Source: an uncultured Paracoccaceae bacterium (GTDB lineage: Bacteria > Pseudomonadota > Alphaproteobacteria > Rhodobacterales > Rhodobacteraceae). Taken from it: DNA of 64,000 nt. Shown piece by piece: positions 44,968-54,480 of this stretch (within the stretch, counting starts at the first letter, position 1; every line of letters begins with the position of its first letter). The stretch is from NCBI GenBank assembly GCA_947501555.1, contig CANMWG010000003.1:1-64000 (forward strand). Reading direction: 5' to 3'. The notes beneath the pieces are model-generated. The model was not told the DNA's origin and ran no database searches. It worked only from the letters and a program-made list of their open reading frames with translations. A program made the translations under genes and the position numbers.

Positions 44968-45531
44968 CTAGGCGCGCTCGGCGTATTCAAACGTCTCGGT
45001 ATTCACTACGATATCTTCGTCTTGGCCCACGAAAGGTGGGATCATGACACGGACACCATTATCCAAGGTCGCGGGCTTAAAGCTGTTGGCCGCAGTCTGG
45101 CCTTTCACAACAGGTTCGGTCTCAACAACCTTACAAGTGACCTTTTGGGGCAGGCTAACGTTCAACGCCTCTTCCCCGTAGTACTCAATTTTCACAGTCA
45201 TACCGTCCTGCAAAAAAGGGCGGCGATCGCCCAAAATATCAGCAGGCAAAGCAATCTGGTCATAGGTTTCGCTGTCCATAAAGGTCAGCATGTCGCCGTC
45301 TTCAAACAGAAACTGCTGATCCTTCTGATCCAGACGCACACGTTCAACCTTGTCGGCAGACCGGAAACGTTCGTTCAGCTTTCGACCGTCCCGTAGGTTT
45401 TTCAGCTCGACCTGTGCAAATGCACCGCCCTTACCAGGCTTCACATGGTCAACTTTTACAGCAGCCCAAAGGCCGCCTTCATGCTCAAGCGTGTTGCCAG
45501 GGCGAATTTCATTACCGTTAATTTTGGGCAT
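44968..45531 (-). CDS. efp: Translation elongation factor P
   Basis: 187 residues, full length. Rescues ribosomes stalled at polyproline. Domain I starts [44 protein letters not shown]34 in PGKGGAF is the position lysylated by EpmA in many bacteria. The two OB-like domains follow ([16 protein letters not shown], and [27 protein letters not shown]). The start lies behind AGGAACTG. Confidence 0.97.
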   Translation of the reverse strand: MPKINGNEIRPGNTLEHEGGLWAAVKVDHVKPGKGGAFAQVELKNLRDGRKLNERFRSADKVERVRLDQKDQQFLFEDGDMLTFMDSETYDQIALPADILGDRRPFLQDGMTVKIEYYGEEALNVSLPQKVTCKVVETEPVVKGQTAANSFKPATLDNGVRVMIPPFVGQDEDIVVNTETFEYAERA

Positions 45532-45571
45532 TGTCAGTTCCTGGCCATGTCGCGGCGAAAGGTTGAAGATT

Positions 45572-45599
45572 CATCAACGAGGGCTATATCTTGTTGATG
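45572..45599. repeat. Inverted repeat upstream of efp
   Basis: CATCAAC (45572-45578) and GTTGATG (45593-45599) are perfect 7-bp arms 41 bp upstream of the efp start. It may be an operator or a 5'-UTR hairpin; nothing more can be said. The remaining spacer to 45753 holds no gene. Confidence 0.35.
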
Positions 45600-45753
45600 C
45601 TTGACTGACAAGGTCACTCAGATACAACTACTAGTAATTAAGGTATGCGCCAAACGCATGGCTGCCATTCCAAAAGAGAGCCCCCGAATCAACTTAGAAG
45701 ATGCATAAAGGCGCTCACGCGAGAACTACAAGAGCAAAAAAAAGGGAATCATG

Positions 45754-46077
45754 ATGAGAGACTTCGTCGACGGAACAGCGTTCAACAATGAACAAGGTAA
45801 CCGTGCCCGCAAATTGTTTGCCGCCGTCGTGCTCGCTGCACTTGATGACGCAATCGCTGACGACAAGAAATACGGCAACGGCCCCGAACAGATCGCCCGC
45901 TGGGCACGTTCGCGCGATGGCCGCGAAGTATTGTCTTGCGCAGGGATCGACCCCAACGAGCGGGTTGTCACCGGCCTGATGGATTTCGTAGGCAAAGGGG
46001 TGCGGACATCCGTTGCCTTGTCACGCGAAGAAAGCGAACGCCGGAACGCTGCAGAACAAGAAGCACGCGCTGCATAA
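45754..46077 (+). CDS. DUF6280-type small protein
   Basis: 107 residues (MRDFVDGTAFNNEQGNRARKL, then AAVVLAALDDAIADDKKYGNGPEQIARWARSRDGREVLSCAGIDPNERVV). Strongly conserved in Roseobacter genomes as I remember it; the DUF number is from memory. It is soluble and helical with no known role. ATG at 45754 is preferred over the adjacent ATG at 45751 because AAAGGGA is then 6-7 bases away. A terminator follows. Confidence 0.75.
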   Translation: MRDFVDGTAFNNEQGNRARKLFAAVVLAALDDAIADDKKYGNGPEQIARWARSRDGREVLSCAGIDPNERVVTGLMDFVGKGVRTSVALSREESERRNAAEQEARAA

Positions 46078-46104
46078 CGCAAGCCCGTAAATCTAGTACA
46101 GATA

Positions 46105-46140
46105 ACAAACGCGGTTCTCATCTGGGGACCGCGTTTTGTT
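46105..46140. terminator. Bidirectional-type terminator hairpin
   Basis: AACGCGGT (46108-46115) pairs with ACCGCGTT (46128-46135), followed by TTGTT; flanking AACAAA and TTTTGTT extend the stem. It ends the DUF6280 gene and overlaps the last bases of the convergent membrane-protein gene. Confidence 0.75.
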
Positions 46141-46720
46141 ATGAAGCCCCTGCAAACATGATCGTAAAGACGATCACCGGTGCAAACTCCATCAGACCAA
46201 GCGCTGTAATCAGCATACGCAGCCACATCGCAGTGAACCTGCGCCACAAGACGGCACAACACATCAGCGACGCCACAACCTCTAATGGACCAACAATGTT
46301 GCCATAGTGATCCCCGTCCCAATAGCTGACCGGGCTCATGAAGATCCAATTGGTGATCGGCCAGAAATGCGCCCGCCCGTCATCATGATGCATTAGAAAA
46401 TCCAAGCCCAGATGCAGCAGCGCGGCCCCACAAAGCGCGATCATGACCGGCGACCGCCCCATCACCCCCAGCACCAGCGCAATACCCCACAGGATCACCG
46501 AGTTATCGATCCGGAAAATACTCTGCCACGCGTCCGAAAAATAAAGCTCGCCGAAAACCACGCCGGGTGGGGTCCCCAAAACCTGCAAATGCCAACCTGC
46601 CATCAGATAGAGCGACAGATCTGGGATCATTGCACCGGCCAATGCAGCCCCCGTCACTGCCGGGCGTCCGGCCTTGCCAAAGACGGTCATGCCAAAAATC
46701 AAATGCGCTGGCGTGTTCAT
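46139..46720 (-). CDS. YdjM-like membrane protein (predicted metal-dependent hydrolase family)
   Basis: 193 residues with about five membrane spans. It starts [15 protein letters not shown] and has [17 protein letters not shown] and [22 protein letters not shown]; the conserved His/Asp residues match the YdjM-like family. Function is not known. It is often labelled CobQ-related only because it neighbours cobQ, from which it is divergent here (starts 52 bp apart). Confidence 0.75.
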   Translation of the reverse strand: MNTPAHLIFGMTVFGKAGRPAVTGAALAGAMIPDLSLYLMAGWHLQVLGTPPGVVFGELYFSDAWQSIFRIDNSVILWGIALVLGVMGRSPVMIALCGAALLHLGLDFLMHHDDGRAHFWPITNWIFMSPVSYWDGDHYGNIVGPLEVVASLMCCAVLWRRFTAMWLRMLITALGLMEFAPVIVFTIMFAGAS

Positions 46721-46772
46721 GGTCTTCCCTCACGCGGCATGCGCGCCTATCAAGCTAGCAAAGAGGGACCGG

Positions 46773-48224
46773 ATGACCAAGGCAATCATGATACAGGGTG
46801 CGGGCTCAAACGTGGGGAAATCCATGTTGGTCGCAGGCATCGCGCGGGCCTGCGTGAAACGTGGGCTGTCGGTCGCCCCCTTCAAGCCACAAAACATGTC
46901 CAACAACGCAGCCGTTACCGCAGATGGGGGCGAAATTGGGCGCGCTCAGGCGTTGCAGGCGCTCGCTTGCGGTCTCGAACCACTCATCGATATGAACCCG
47001 GTCCTGCTCAAGCCCGAAACCGAAACGGGCGCACAAGTCATCCTGCAAGGCAAACGCTTTGCAACGATGAAGGCCCGCGACTACGGCAAGCAAAAGGCGC
47101 AACTCTTGCCCGCCGTGCTGGATAGCTTCCACAAAATCAGCCAAGGCAGGGATTTGATCATCATCGAAGGGGCTGGCAGCCCGGCCGAGGTGAACCTGCG
47201 CGCCGGCGACATCGCCAACATGGGCTTTGCCGCAGCGGCCAACACGCCCGTGGTGCTGATCGGCGACATCGACCGCGGCGGGGTCATCGCCCAGATGGTC
47301 GGCACCCACGCGGTTCTCCCGCCCGAGGATCGGGCCTTGATCAAAGGTTTCGCCATTAACAAATTCCGGGGCGATCCCACATTGTTCCACGATGGCATGG
47401 ACATCATCACCAAAGCCACCGACTGGGCACCGCTTGGGATCGTGCCATGGTTTGCTGACGCCTGGAGACTACCTGCCGAAGACGTCATGGACATCACCAG
47501 CAAAACCGACGGCAACATCAAAATCGCCGTCCCACGGCTGAACCGGATCGCCAATTTTGACGACCTCGACCCGCTCTCCGCCACGCCCGGCATCAGCGTT
47601 AAAATCATTGAGGCCGGGCGGCCCCTGCCCGGCGACGCCGATCTGGTGATCATTCCCGGGTCAAAATCCACGATTGCCGATCTGGCACATTTCAGAATGC
47701 AAGGTTGGGACATCGACCTTGCAGCACATGTGCGGCGGGGTGGGCAGGTGTTGGGGATCTGCGGCGGCTACCAAATGCTCGGGCAAGACATCAGCGATCC
47801 CGAGGGGATCGAAGGGGCGGCAACAACTGTGCCTGGATTAGGGCTGCTCAACATCCGAACTGTCATGAAACCGCAAAAGCGGTTGGCACAGACCAGCGCC
47901 ACGTATCTGGCAACAGGCGATACCGTCAGCGGCTACGAAATTCACATCGGCGAAACCACCGGACCCGATTGCGACCGGGCCTGGCTATCAATTGAGGGTC
48001 GGGCCGAAGGGGCCGCCTCGCCTGAAGGACAGATCAAAGGTTGTTACCTGCATGGATTATTCACGGCGGATGGGTTCAGGAAAGCGTTTCTCGACGCCTT
48101 GGGAAAACCCGTCACCGATCTGAACTATACGGCCAGCGTCGACGACACGCTCGACACTTTGGGCGAACACCTAGAACAACATCTTGATTTGGATGTGTTA
48201 CTCAGCCTCGCAGCCGAGATCTAA
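46773..48224 (+). CDS. cobQ: Cobyric acid synthase CobQ
   Basis: 483 residues. Amidates cobyrinic acid a,c-diamide during cobalamin synthesis, using glutamine and ATP. The N-terminal ATPase domain has the P-loop-like [17 protein letters not shown] and [13 protein letters not shown]; the C-terminal glutaminase domain has nucleophile Cys in [12 protein letters not shown] and the late His in GCYLHGLF. The start at 46773 has AGAGGGA upstream; an in-phase ATG at 46674 lies across the divergent gene. No other cob genes are in the window. Confidence 0.96.
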   Translation: MTKAIMIQGAGSNVGKSMLVAGIARACVKRGLSVAPFKPQNMSNNAAVTADGGEIGRAQALQALACGLEPLIDMNPVLLKPETETGAQVILQGKRFATMKARDYGKQKAQLLPAVLDSFHKISQGRDLIIIEGAGSPAEVNLRAGDIANMGFAAAANTPVVLIGDIDRGGVIAQMVGTHAVLPPEDRALIKGFAINKFRGDPTLFHDGMDIITKATDWAPLGIVPWFADAWRLPAEDVMDITSKTDGNIKIAVPRLNRIANFDDLDPLSATPGISVKIIEAGRPLPGDADLVIIPGSKSTIADLAHFRMQGWDIDLAAHVRRGGQVLGICGGYQMLGQDISDPEGIEGAATTVPGLGLLNIRTVMKPQKRLAQTSATYLATGDTVSGYEIHIGETTGPDCDRAWLSIEGRAEGAASPEGQIKGCYLHGLFTADGFRKAFLDALGKPVTDLNYTASVDDTLDTLGEHLEQHLDLDVLLSLAAEI

Positions 48225-48388
48225 AGCCTGAGCACATTCTCATGCTGCAACGCCAATTTCGGTGCAAAATCGCTCAGTTTTAGGAAGCAGAGCGCAGGAC
48301 AATCAGGTCAATTAAAACTCTGTTGATGCGGAAAAGGGCATTTGGGGCAAAATCCCTGCCGATGAAACAGGATGAATGCCCGCAGTCC

Positions 48389-49087
48389 CTAGCCCAGATC
48401 CTTGCTCGCCAAGACGCGATTGATCTCGCGACGGACAAGTTTGCGGACGTTGCGCGTGATCTTCTCACCCAACTCACCAGCCAATTCCTGACGGATCATC
48501 TGACTGACCATAATACGCAGGGTTTCAACATCCATCTCAGCAACCGGATTTTGCGGTGCGGCACCGATTCCGATGGCCTCTTCAACCTCTTTGGCCAGAG
48601 CAGCAACCATCTCAGCCCGTTCTTGCGAAGGGTCAGTGGCGGATTCTGGCGTAGATTCCGGCGAATCGGTTGACGGGGTCTGAAATGCGCTTGCAGCCCA
48701 AGCATCAGGGGCAAATGCCTCACCCTCGTCGGCTTCCCACTCTTCCGGCTGCGACGTTACAGCGGCTTCAAGCGCGGCGATTTTATTTTCTACAATGGCG
48801 CGCTGCGGAGACTGGCCAGGATCCAAACGCAAAACGTTTGAACCGGGCGGGAAGGTTAAATCCTTTGTTTCCACGGGCTTATGAAGCGGTTCGTCGTGCG
48901 TTGGAAGCACTTCTTCGATAGGCACATAGGTCGGCTCTTCGCCATCTACGCGGCAAGATTGAGTCAGAATCAGAAGTTCAGAATTGGTCCGGCGACGGCG
49001 ACGGCCAACCGGCTCCTTGTGAGCAACGAGGTTGCGCACTGACGACACTAACGCGTCAATTTCTCCGGGCCTTGCTCCGTTTGTCAT
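48389..49087 (-). CDS. Acidic-linker protein, candidate PopZ/DUF2497-like polar organiser
   Basis: 232 residues with three parts. The N-terminus (GEIDALVSSVRNLVAHKEP) resembles the short helix EEILASIRRII of PopZ-type proteins. The middle (about 110-170) is rich in Pro, Glu, Asp and Ser and looks disordered. The C-terminus (VETLRIMVSQMIRQELAGELGEKITRNVRKLVRREINRVL) is a pair of amphipathic helices like the PopZ oligomerisation region. It follows tolC and pcm, the neighbourhood of popZ in other alphaproteobacteria as I recall. PopZ organises the cell pole in Caulobacter. Similarity is by eye and weak at the residue level. Confidence 0.55.
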   Translation of the reverse strand: MTNGARPGEIDALVSSVRNLVAHKEPVGRRRRRTNSELLILTQSCRVDGEEPTYVPIEEVLPTHDEPLHKPVETKDLTFPPGSNVLRLDPGQSPQRAIVENKIAALEAAVTSQPEEWEADEGEAFAPDAWAASAFQTPSTDSPESTPESATDPSQERAEMVAALAKEVEEAIGIGAAPQNPVAEMDVETLRIMVSQMIRQELAGELGEKITRNVRKLVRREINRVLASKDLG

Positions 49088-49157
49088 ATCGACTCAACCG
49101 TTTGGACAACTGTTAGGCAGATATTAGCCTATTCACCTCTCTGAAACAACTGGGACG

Positions 49158-50528
49158 TTACTCATTTCCAATTGCTTCCAGAATGCGATCCAGCGCCTGC
49201 CCTTGGGGAGAGATAGCAACCGGGGCCTGCTTTGCCAGATTGTAGTATTCTGAAGGGTCATACTGCTGCACAGGAAGGCGCAAATGATCAGCTGTCAAAA
49301 GACCCATTGCAGATAGCAAAGCGTATGAGGCAATGACCTCGTCAGCTTGGGCAGAAATGCTGTTCGCTTGGGCATCCAAGAGTTCTTGCTCGGCGTTCAA
49401 CACATCCAATGTGGTACGAGACCCCAATGTAGCTTCTTCACGGACCCCCTGAAACGCGACGCGGGCAGCCCTGATCTGCTGCTCGGAGGACTGGCGCGAA
49501 GCGCGTGCAACCTGCAAAGAGGCAAATGCGTTGCCAACTTCTTGTTCCACATTCAACTGCGTCAGATGAAGACCCGCGCGCGACGCATCACGGCTCGACC
49601 GCAACTGCCTAATTTGGCTGGAAAGCTGACCACCTGCGTAGATCGTGCCCCCCAATGTCAGACCAATCTGGGCACTTTCATCAGAATCTTGATCAGTGGC
49701 GACAAAAGAATCCAAACTCAGCGTGGGGCGCAAAGCGGCTTCAGCACCGCGAATGCTCAGCTCTGCGGCGGCGACCGAATGTTGGCCTTCCAAGACGTCG
49801 GGATTATTGCGGACGGCAAATGCCTTTGCCTCGGCCATCGAGCGTGACACCGGGGCCGGACTGACAGCGCCCACAGCGCCAGGGGCGCGGCCAATGGCCA
49901 CACGGTAGGCTTCAACGGATTGGGCCAGATTGCCTTGGGCAGAGGCCAGCAAACTCCGGGCAGCGGCCAGCCGGGCCTCGGCCAAAGCCACGTCAGTACG
50001 GGTGACTTCGCCAACTTCAAAACGATCCTGCGCGGCACGGAATTCTTGGGTGATCACGCGGACGTTGCTTTCGCGCAACTGGACAAACTCACGCTCGCGC
50101 ACGACGCTCATATAGGCCTGTACAGCATTCAGCAGCACATCCTGTTCGATACCACGCAGGGTTTGGCGCGTGCTCAGCACCACTTCTTTCTGAGCCTCAA
50201 TCGCAGCGCGATTTGCCCCACCATCATAGAGGGTCAATGACGCAGCCACGGTCAGCGTCGCAGAATTCGTAGCGTCCCAATTGCCCGGAAGCGCATTGCT
50301 AAAAGACCTCTCGGCATCCAATGACCAGGTAACCACGGGCAATATCTCGCCAACCGATTGGGCGACATCTTCGTCAGCAGCACGCAACAGAGCGCGGTTC
50401 TGTTCAATAAGGCCTGAATTATTATAGGCTGACGTCAGCGCACTGGCCAACGTATCTGCCTGAACCGAAGCGGCGGTCATAAAAGTGGCGACAACGGCAA
50501 AAACCGCTACTTTGTGACGTTTCATCAT
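49158..50528 (-). CDS. tolC: TolC-family outer-membrane efflux protein
   Basis: 456 residues from the ATG at 50528 (a TTG four codons upstream is possible). A signal peptide (KRHKVAVFAVVATFMTAASVQA-D) precedes two repeated helical halves: ALTSAYNNSGLIEQNRALLRAADEDV and, later, AFAVRNNPDVLEGQHSVAAAELSIRGAEAALRPTLSL. The RFEVGEVTRTDVALAEARLA and EEATLGSRTTLDVLNAEQELLDA segments are TolC hallmarks. It forms the outer-membrane duct of type I secretion and efflux pumps. Pcm lies 59 bp upstream on the same strand. Confidence 0.93.
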   Translation of the reverse strand: MMKRHKVAVFAVVATFMTAASVQADTLASALTSAYNNSGLIEQNRALLRAADEDVAQSVGEILPVVTWSLDAERSFSNALPGNWDATNSATLTVAASLTLYDGGANRAAIEAQKEVVLSTRQTLRGIEQDVLLNAVQAYMSVVREREFVQLRESNVRVITQEFRAAQDRFEVGEVTRTDVALAEARLAAARSLLASAQGNLAQSVEAYRVAIGRAPGAVGAVSPAPVSRSMAEAKAFAVRNNPDVLEGQHSVAAAELSIRGAEAALRPTLSLDSFVATDQDSDESAQIGLTLGGTIYAGGQLSSQIRQLRSSRDASRAGLHLTQLNVEQEVGNAFASLQVARASRQSSEQQIRAARVAFQGVREEATLGSRTTLDVLNAEQELLDAQANSISAQADEVIASYALLSAMGLLTADHLRLPVQQYDPSEYYNLAKQAPVAISPQGQALDRILEAIGNE

Positions 50529-50587
50529 GTCTGCTCTCAATCAAATCGTTTTCATCTTTGATCGCAGCTGTGCCTCTATCGGGTCAC

Positions 50588-51241
50588 TTACAGCGCAAAG
50601 ACGGCTTGTTTTTTGAAGCCTGTTAACACAGGTGCTCCCGCATTGAAACCAAAACGCCAATTAACGATACCGTCAATCTTAAAACCAATTCGGACGACGC
50701 CCAAAGAACTTTCTGCAAAGATGCATGCAATTCGGCCACCATCGCGCAGCTGGTCAAGGAGAGATGCAGGCACTTCTTCAACAGCACCCTGCAAGATAAT
50801 CAGATCATATGGGCCGGATTTTGCAGCACCCTCAACCAAGGGGCCGGACATGATAGCAGCATTGTCCGTGCCATGGCCCAACAGCAAGGCCTGGGCTTCT
50901 TCCGCGCGGGCATCATCGTCTTCGACACCCACGACAAAGTCGCACATCTGGGCAAGGATCGCGGTCGAATACCCCAAGCCACAGCCAATATCCAAAGCCA
51001 CATGTTCAGGCTGAATATCAAGCGCATCCAACATCTTAGCCAAAGTACGCGGCTCCAGCATCACACGGTCAGAAGCAATATCAAGGTTCTCGCCAATATA
51101 GGCGGCCTCGCGCAGCCGGTCAGGAACAAATGTTTCGCGCGGAACCTGCAGCATGGCATCAATGATCGGGAACTTGGTCACATCCGACGGGCGGACCTGT
51201 GTATCAACCATCATAGTACGGCGCGAAGTATAGTCAGACAC
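50588..51241 (-). CDS. pcm: Protein-L-isoaspartate O-methyltransferase family protein
   Basis: 217 residues. The family N-terminus RRTMMVDTQVRPSDVTKFPIIDAMLQVPRE and the SAM-binding motif ALDIGCGLGYSTAILAQM (about 80-97) are clear. It repairs isoaspartyl damage in the classic case, although the members next to tolC form their own branch and may do something else. The start is GTG at 51241. Confidence 0.88.
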   Translation of the reverse strand: MSDYTSRRTMMVDTQVRPSDVTKFPIIDAMLQVPRETFVPDRLREAAYIGENLDIASDRVMLEPRTLAKMLDALDIQPEHVALDIGCGLGYSTAILAQMCDFVVGVEDDDARAEEAQALLLGHGTDNAAIMSGPLVEGAAKSGPYDLIILQGAVEEVPASLLDQLRDGGRIACIFAESSLGVVRIGFKIDGIVNWRFGFNAGAPVLTGFKKQAVFAL

Positions 51242-51331
51242 GATCTAAACTCTTTCGTTCAGTTGCTTTCATTTGTGATGCCATAGATGCGGCATCCCGG
51301 CAACATTTGATCGCATCAAATGACGATCGTA

Positions 51332-52738
51332 TTAACTTTCATACCGGGTAGAGCCGCGACGATTGGCATCAATCGACAAATTTAGATGCAAAGGATCATG
51401 GGCACGTTGGGCACAGGCCTGTCGGGGACAGATATGACAATTGATGCCGATCTTGGCGATATTTGTCTCATCCGCCAGGTTAAACGGATCGGCATAGACC
51501 ACGCGTTTGACATGGGCCCGCTCACATCCCAAGGCCACGACCAGCCTGCGATCCGTCGCGCGACACTTGATGAACGGACGATTCGTGGTGCGGCTGATGG
51601 TGAAAAACTGACCGGCGTCCGGTAGCTCTACAAACTGGGGCAAGATCATCCCCGGGGCCGCAAAGGCGGAATGAATATTCCACACCGGGCAGGACCCGCC
51701 CTGTTCGGCCAATGTAAAGGGGGTGGCATTAAACCGCTTGGTAACATTCCCCGCCTTATCAATGCGCAAGAAGAAAAACGGAACGCCCAACGCGCCCTTG
51801 CGTTGCAATGTGGTCAGGCGCTGACAGGCCATCTCAAACGTGACCCCAAAACTGGCAGCAACCCGATCGACATCATAACGCGTGGTCTCAGCCTGCTCCA
51901 AAAATGGGGCGTAGGGCATTAGCAGAGCGGCAGAAAAATAATTCGCCAATTCGACCCGGCAGCGGGCACGACCAACATCGGTAAATGTATCCAGATCAGC
52001 AACCAATGCATCTAAAACATTGCCATAACTAACCAACGCCAAGACATGGGCCAGTTGAAAGTTGCGATTAACCGGATCAAGGGCTTCGGACAAAATCACC
52101 CGTGCACCCGCAGCATCAAAAATGCGCAAGGTTTTGCGCAAAACCTCAACCGTCGCAATTTGCACATCAATGCCAAATCGCACGTGCAGATGCTGTTTCA
52201 AGCTTGCATAAATATCATCCGAGGCGCCGCCGATTTCAGCACGCGCATCTTCAGCTGCATCCTCAAGCGCTTCGAAGTGGTTGCTGTTCTGACGAAAAAA
52301 GTCATGAATTGCAGCTTCTGGCGACGTGACTAAAACACCAGACGTTGCCCCCGGCATGCCCAGGTTTTGTAAGTTATCCAGCATCTGACGGTGATGTTTG
52401 TTAAGTTCCAGAAACCGTGCGACTAACCGCGGGGCATGATCCAAAGCCGCACGAAGCTCTTGTAAATCAGGGACCTCAGCCGAAATGCAAGGATCGCGGA
52501 CAGCGGCACGCAGATCCGCCAATTGGGTTGCCTCATTATCATTGACCAACTCACGCCAGTCGACGCCATAAGCCTCTGTTAAGGATAGCAAAACCTTGAC
52601 CGACAAACTGCGTTGATTGTTCTCAAGCAAATTGACATAGGTCGGGCTCACCTTCAGCTGGCGGGCCATTTCCGCCTGCGTTTGGTTGTATGAGCGCCTG
52701 AGTTGGCGCAATTGTGGACCGACCAGAGTTTTTGCCAT
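51332..52738 (-). CDS. XRE-family regulator of the short-chain fatty acyl type (ScfR/RamB-like)
   Basis: 468 residues. An N-terminal helix-turn-helix (LRQLRRSYNQTQAEMARQLKVSPTYVNLLENNQRSLSV) is followed by an IrrE/ImmA-like central domain (ELANYFSAALLMPYAPFLEQAE) and a C-terminal Cys-containing region (GGSCPVWNIHSAF, NCHICPRQACAQ). Regulators of this build control acetate, propionate or glyoxylate genes in actinobacteria and alphaproteobacteria. It is divergent from the tctCBA operon (176 bp) and is the natural candidate to control it. Confidence 0.88.
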   Translation of the reverse strand: MAKTLVGPQLRQLRRSYNQTQAEMARQLKVSPTYVNLLENNQRSLSVKVLLSLTEAYGVDWRELVNDNEATQLADLRAAVRDPCISAEVPDLQELRAALDHAPRLVARFLELNKHHRQMLDNLQNLGMPGATSGVLVTSPEAAIHDFFRQNSNHFEALEDAAEDARAEIGGASDDIYASLKQHLHVRFGIDVQIATVEVLRKTLRIFDAAGARVILSEALDPVNRNFQLAHVLALVSYGNVLDALVADLDTFTDVGRARCRVELANYFSAALLMPYAPFLEQAETTRYDVDRVAASFGVTFEMACQRLTTLQRKGALGVPFFFLRIDKAGNVTKRFNATPFTLAEQGGSCPVWNIHSAFAAPGMILPQFVELPDAGQFFTISRTTNRPFIKCRATDRRLVVALGCERAHVKRVVYADPFNLADETNIAKIGINCHICPRQACAQRAHDPLHLNLSIDANRRGSTRYES

Positions 52739-52762
52739 ATTTACAACATTACATTATCCTAA

Positions 52763-52776
52763 GTTGTGCACACAAC
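52763..52776. promoter_or_regulatory. Dyad upstream of the XRE regulator gene
   Basis: GTTGTG and CACAAC are perfect 6-bp arms around CA, 25 bp from the regulator start and in the spacer to tctC. A candidate operator for autoregulation or for tct control. Confidence 0.4.
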
Positions 52777-52914
52777 ACTTAACACACCGACACTATTTTA
52801 GGTGAAGTTTCTTTTCTCCTGTCTAACCTTAACAGTGAGAGGCGTTGTTTCTCATTATCCTTGGTTGATTCGATGTCTTTTTTACTCGCCTCTTAATTCT
52901 TAGGGAGTAAACAC

Positions 52915-53892
52915 ATGACTTACAAAATCACACGCCGTATTGCCATTGCTGCCGCAGCGACGGTGGGCCTACTGACCGCCGCACCTGTTACTGCGCAAGA
53001 CTGGACGCCAGAACGTCCGGTGGAAATGGTTATTATGGCAGGAACAGGGGGCGGGGCTGATAGGCTCGCACGTCTTTTCCAGTCGATTATCCAAAAAGAA
53101 AACCTGTCCACGATGCCGATTTTGCCAGTCAATAAAGGCGGCGGATCAGGGGCCGAGGCGCTCCGATATCTGGCCGACAATGAGGGCGAAAACCATCTGA
53201 TCATGGCCACGCTCAACAGCTATTACACAACGCCACTGCGGACCGATATCGGGGTCAACATCGAAGAATTCACACCCATTGCCCGGATGGCGCTCGATAC
53301 ATTTGTTCTCTGGGTGAATGCAGACAGTGATATTGAAACACTTGATGATTACGTGGCAGCGGTGCAGGCCTCTGGCGGATCATGGAAAATGGGCGGCACA
53401 GGCACAGGCCAAGAAGACAGCCTTGTGACTGCGATGCTTGAAAATGAATTCGGCATCTCGGTGACATATGTGCCGTTCTCAGGCGGTGGAGATGTCGCGC
53501 GAAACCTTGTGGGTGGACACATCGATTCGTCAGTCAACAACCCGTCCGAGGCACTTGGGTTCTACCAAGCCGGTGAGCTGCGTCCGATTGCAGCCTTCAC
53601 ACCAGAAAGGATTTCGGCTTTCCCGGACACGCCAACCATGGGCGAACTAGGGCATGATCTGGTGTATTGGATGCAGCGGTCCTTCGTCGCCCCCAAGGAC
53701 ATGGCGCCCGAAGCTGTAGCCTACTACACCGCTATGTTCGAAAACCTCAGCCAGTCGGAAGAGTGGCAGACGTATACGGCTGAAAAGGCTTTGATGGCAG
53801 ACTTTCTGACAGGTGAAGAACTGCAGGCCTATTTCTTGGAAGAGCGGGCAAAGCATGCAGATTTGCTCGAATCCATGGGTGAAGGGTCTTAG
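52915..53892 (+). CDS. tctC: Tripartite tricarboxylate transporter substrate-binding protein TctC
   Basis: 325 residues, Bug/TctC family. The signal peptide (RRIAIAAAATVGLLTAAPVTA-Q) is followed by WTPERPVEMVIMAGTGGGADRLARL and MGGTGTGQEDSLVT, which line the carboxylate pocket in this family. It binds a carboxylate in the periplasm and passes it to TctAB. The ligand is unknown; the acyl-CoA ligase downstream suggests a small mono- or dicarboxylate. The ribosome site is TTAGGGAG. Confidence 0.93.
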   Translation: MTYKITRRIAIAAAATVGLLTAAPVTAQDWTPERPVEMVIMAGTGGGADRLARLFQSIIQKENLSTMPILPVNKGGGSGAEALRYLADNEGENHLIMATLNSYYTTPLRTDIGVNIEEFTPIARMALDTFVLWVNADSDIETLDDYVAAVQASGGSWKMGGTGTGQEDSLVTAMLENEFGISVTYVPFSGGGDVARNLVGGHIDSSVNNPSEALGFYQAGELRPIAAFTPERISAFPDTPTMGELGHDLVYWMQRSFVAPKDMAPEAVAYYTAMFENLSQSEEWQTYTAEKALMADFLTGEELQAYFLEERAKHADLLESMGEGS

Positions 53893-53908
53893 TCCGGACC
53901 ATTTCACC

Positions 53909-53944
53909 GGGCATGGCGTTTCTCTCGTCCCTTGCGCCATGCCC
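53909..53944 (+). terminator. Stem-loop between tctC and tctB
   Basis: GGGCATGGCG (53909-53918) and CGCCATGCCC (53935-53944) form a perfect 10-bp stem with a 16-nt loop, followed by CCCC and TTT. It probably protects the tctC message or causes partial termination, giving more binding protein than membrane subunits. Confidence 0.6.
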
Positions 53945-53979
53945 CCCCTTTCAAGACCTGCAAAAACAAGAGAATTCAT

Positions 53980-54471
53980 ATGGTACTGGCTGACCGACTG
54001 ATCGCAGCGGCGCTAATGGCTCTGTCCGTCTATTTCATGTGGCACGCCTCTGCCTTGCCCATCGGATGGGAAGGCACATCCGGCGGCCCCGGTGGCGGCG
54101 CCTTTCCCTTCTGGCTGTCTGCAATCATCTTTTTATGTGCAGGTGGGGTACTTGTGCGGTCATTCGCCAGCAACATCCAAGACGCTGGCAGTTATTTTGA
54201 CCCCGAAACACTGGGGTCCGTCAGCATGGTTGTCATCGCCTTGGTGATCACGGTCGCGATCATACCTTGGGGCGGGGCCTACATCGCTCTGCCTTTGTTC
54301 TTACTCTGGTACCTGAAAATCTTTGGCAAACACGGCTGGTTCCTGACCCTGTGCCTGACCATCGGGACACCCATTTTCCTGTTCATGTTCTTCGAAGTGA
54401 CCCTGAAAATTCTGCTGCCAAAGGGGCTGACACAGCCGCTCTTTGTGCCGCTCTACGCTTACTTCTTTTAA
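53980..54471 (+). CDS. tctB: Tripartite tricarboxylate transporter small membrane subunit TctB
   Basis: 163 residues from the ATG at 53980; the earlier in-phase ATG at 53932 overlaps the stem-loop. Four hydrophobic segments as in TctB: ADRLIAAALMALSVYFMWHASAL, FPFWLSAIIFLCAGGVLV, VSMVVIALVITVAIIPW and the double C-terminal segment. GPGGGAFPFWLS is a family motif. It precedes tctA by 9 bp. Confidence 0.9.
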   Translation: MVLADRLIAAALMALSVYFMWHASALPIGWEGTSGGPGGGAFPFWLSAIIFLCAGGVLVRSFASNIQDAGSYFDPETLGSVSMVVIALVITVAIIPWGGAYIALPLFLLWYLKIFGKHGWFLTLCLTIGTPIFLFMFFEVTLKILLPKGLTQPLFVPLYAYFF

Positions 54472-54480
54472 GGGCCGCGC

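Noticed and set aside
46139..46720. The membrane protein as a cobalamin biosynthesis enzyme
   Set aside because: It only neighbours cobQ on the opposite strand; its sequence resembles YdjM-like membrane proteins, not a corrin enzyme.
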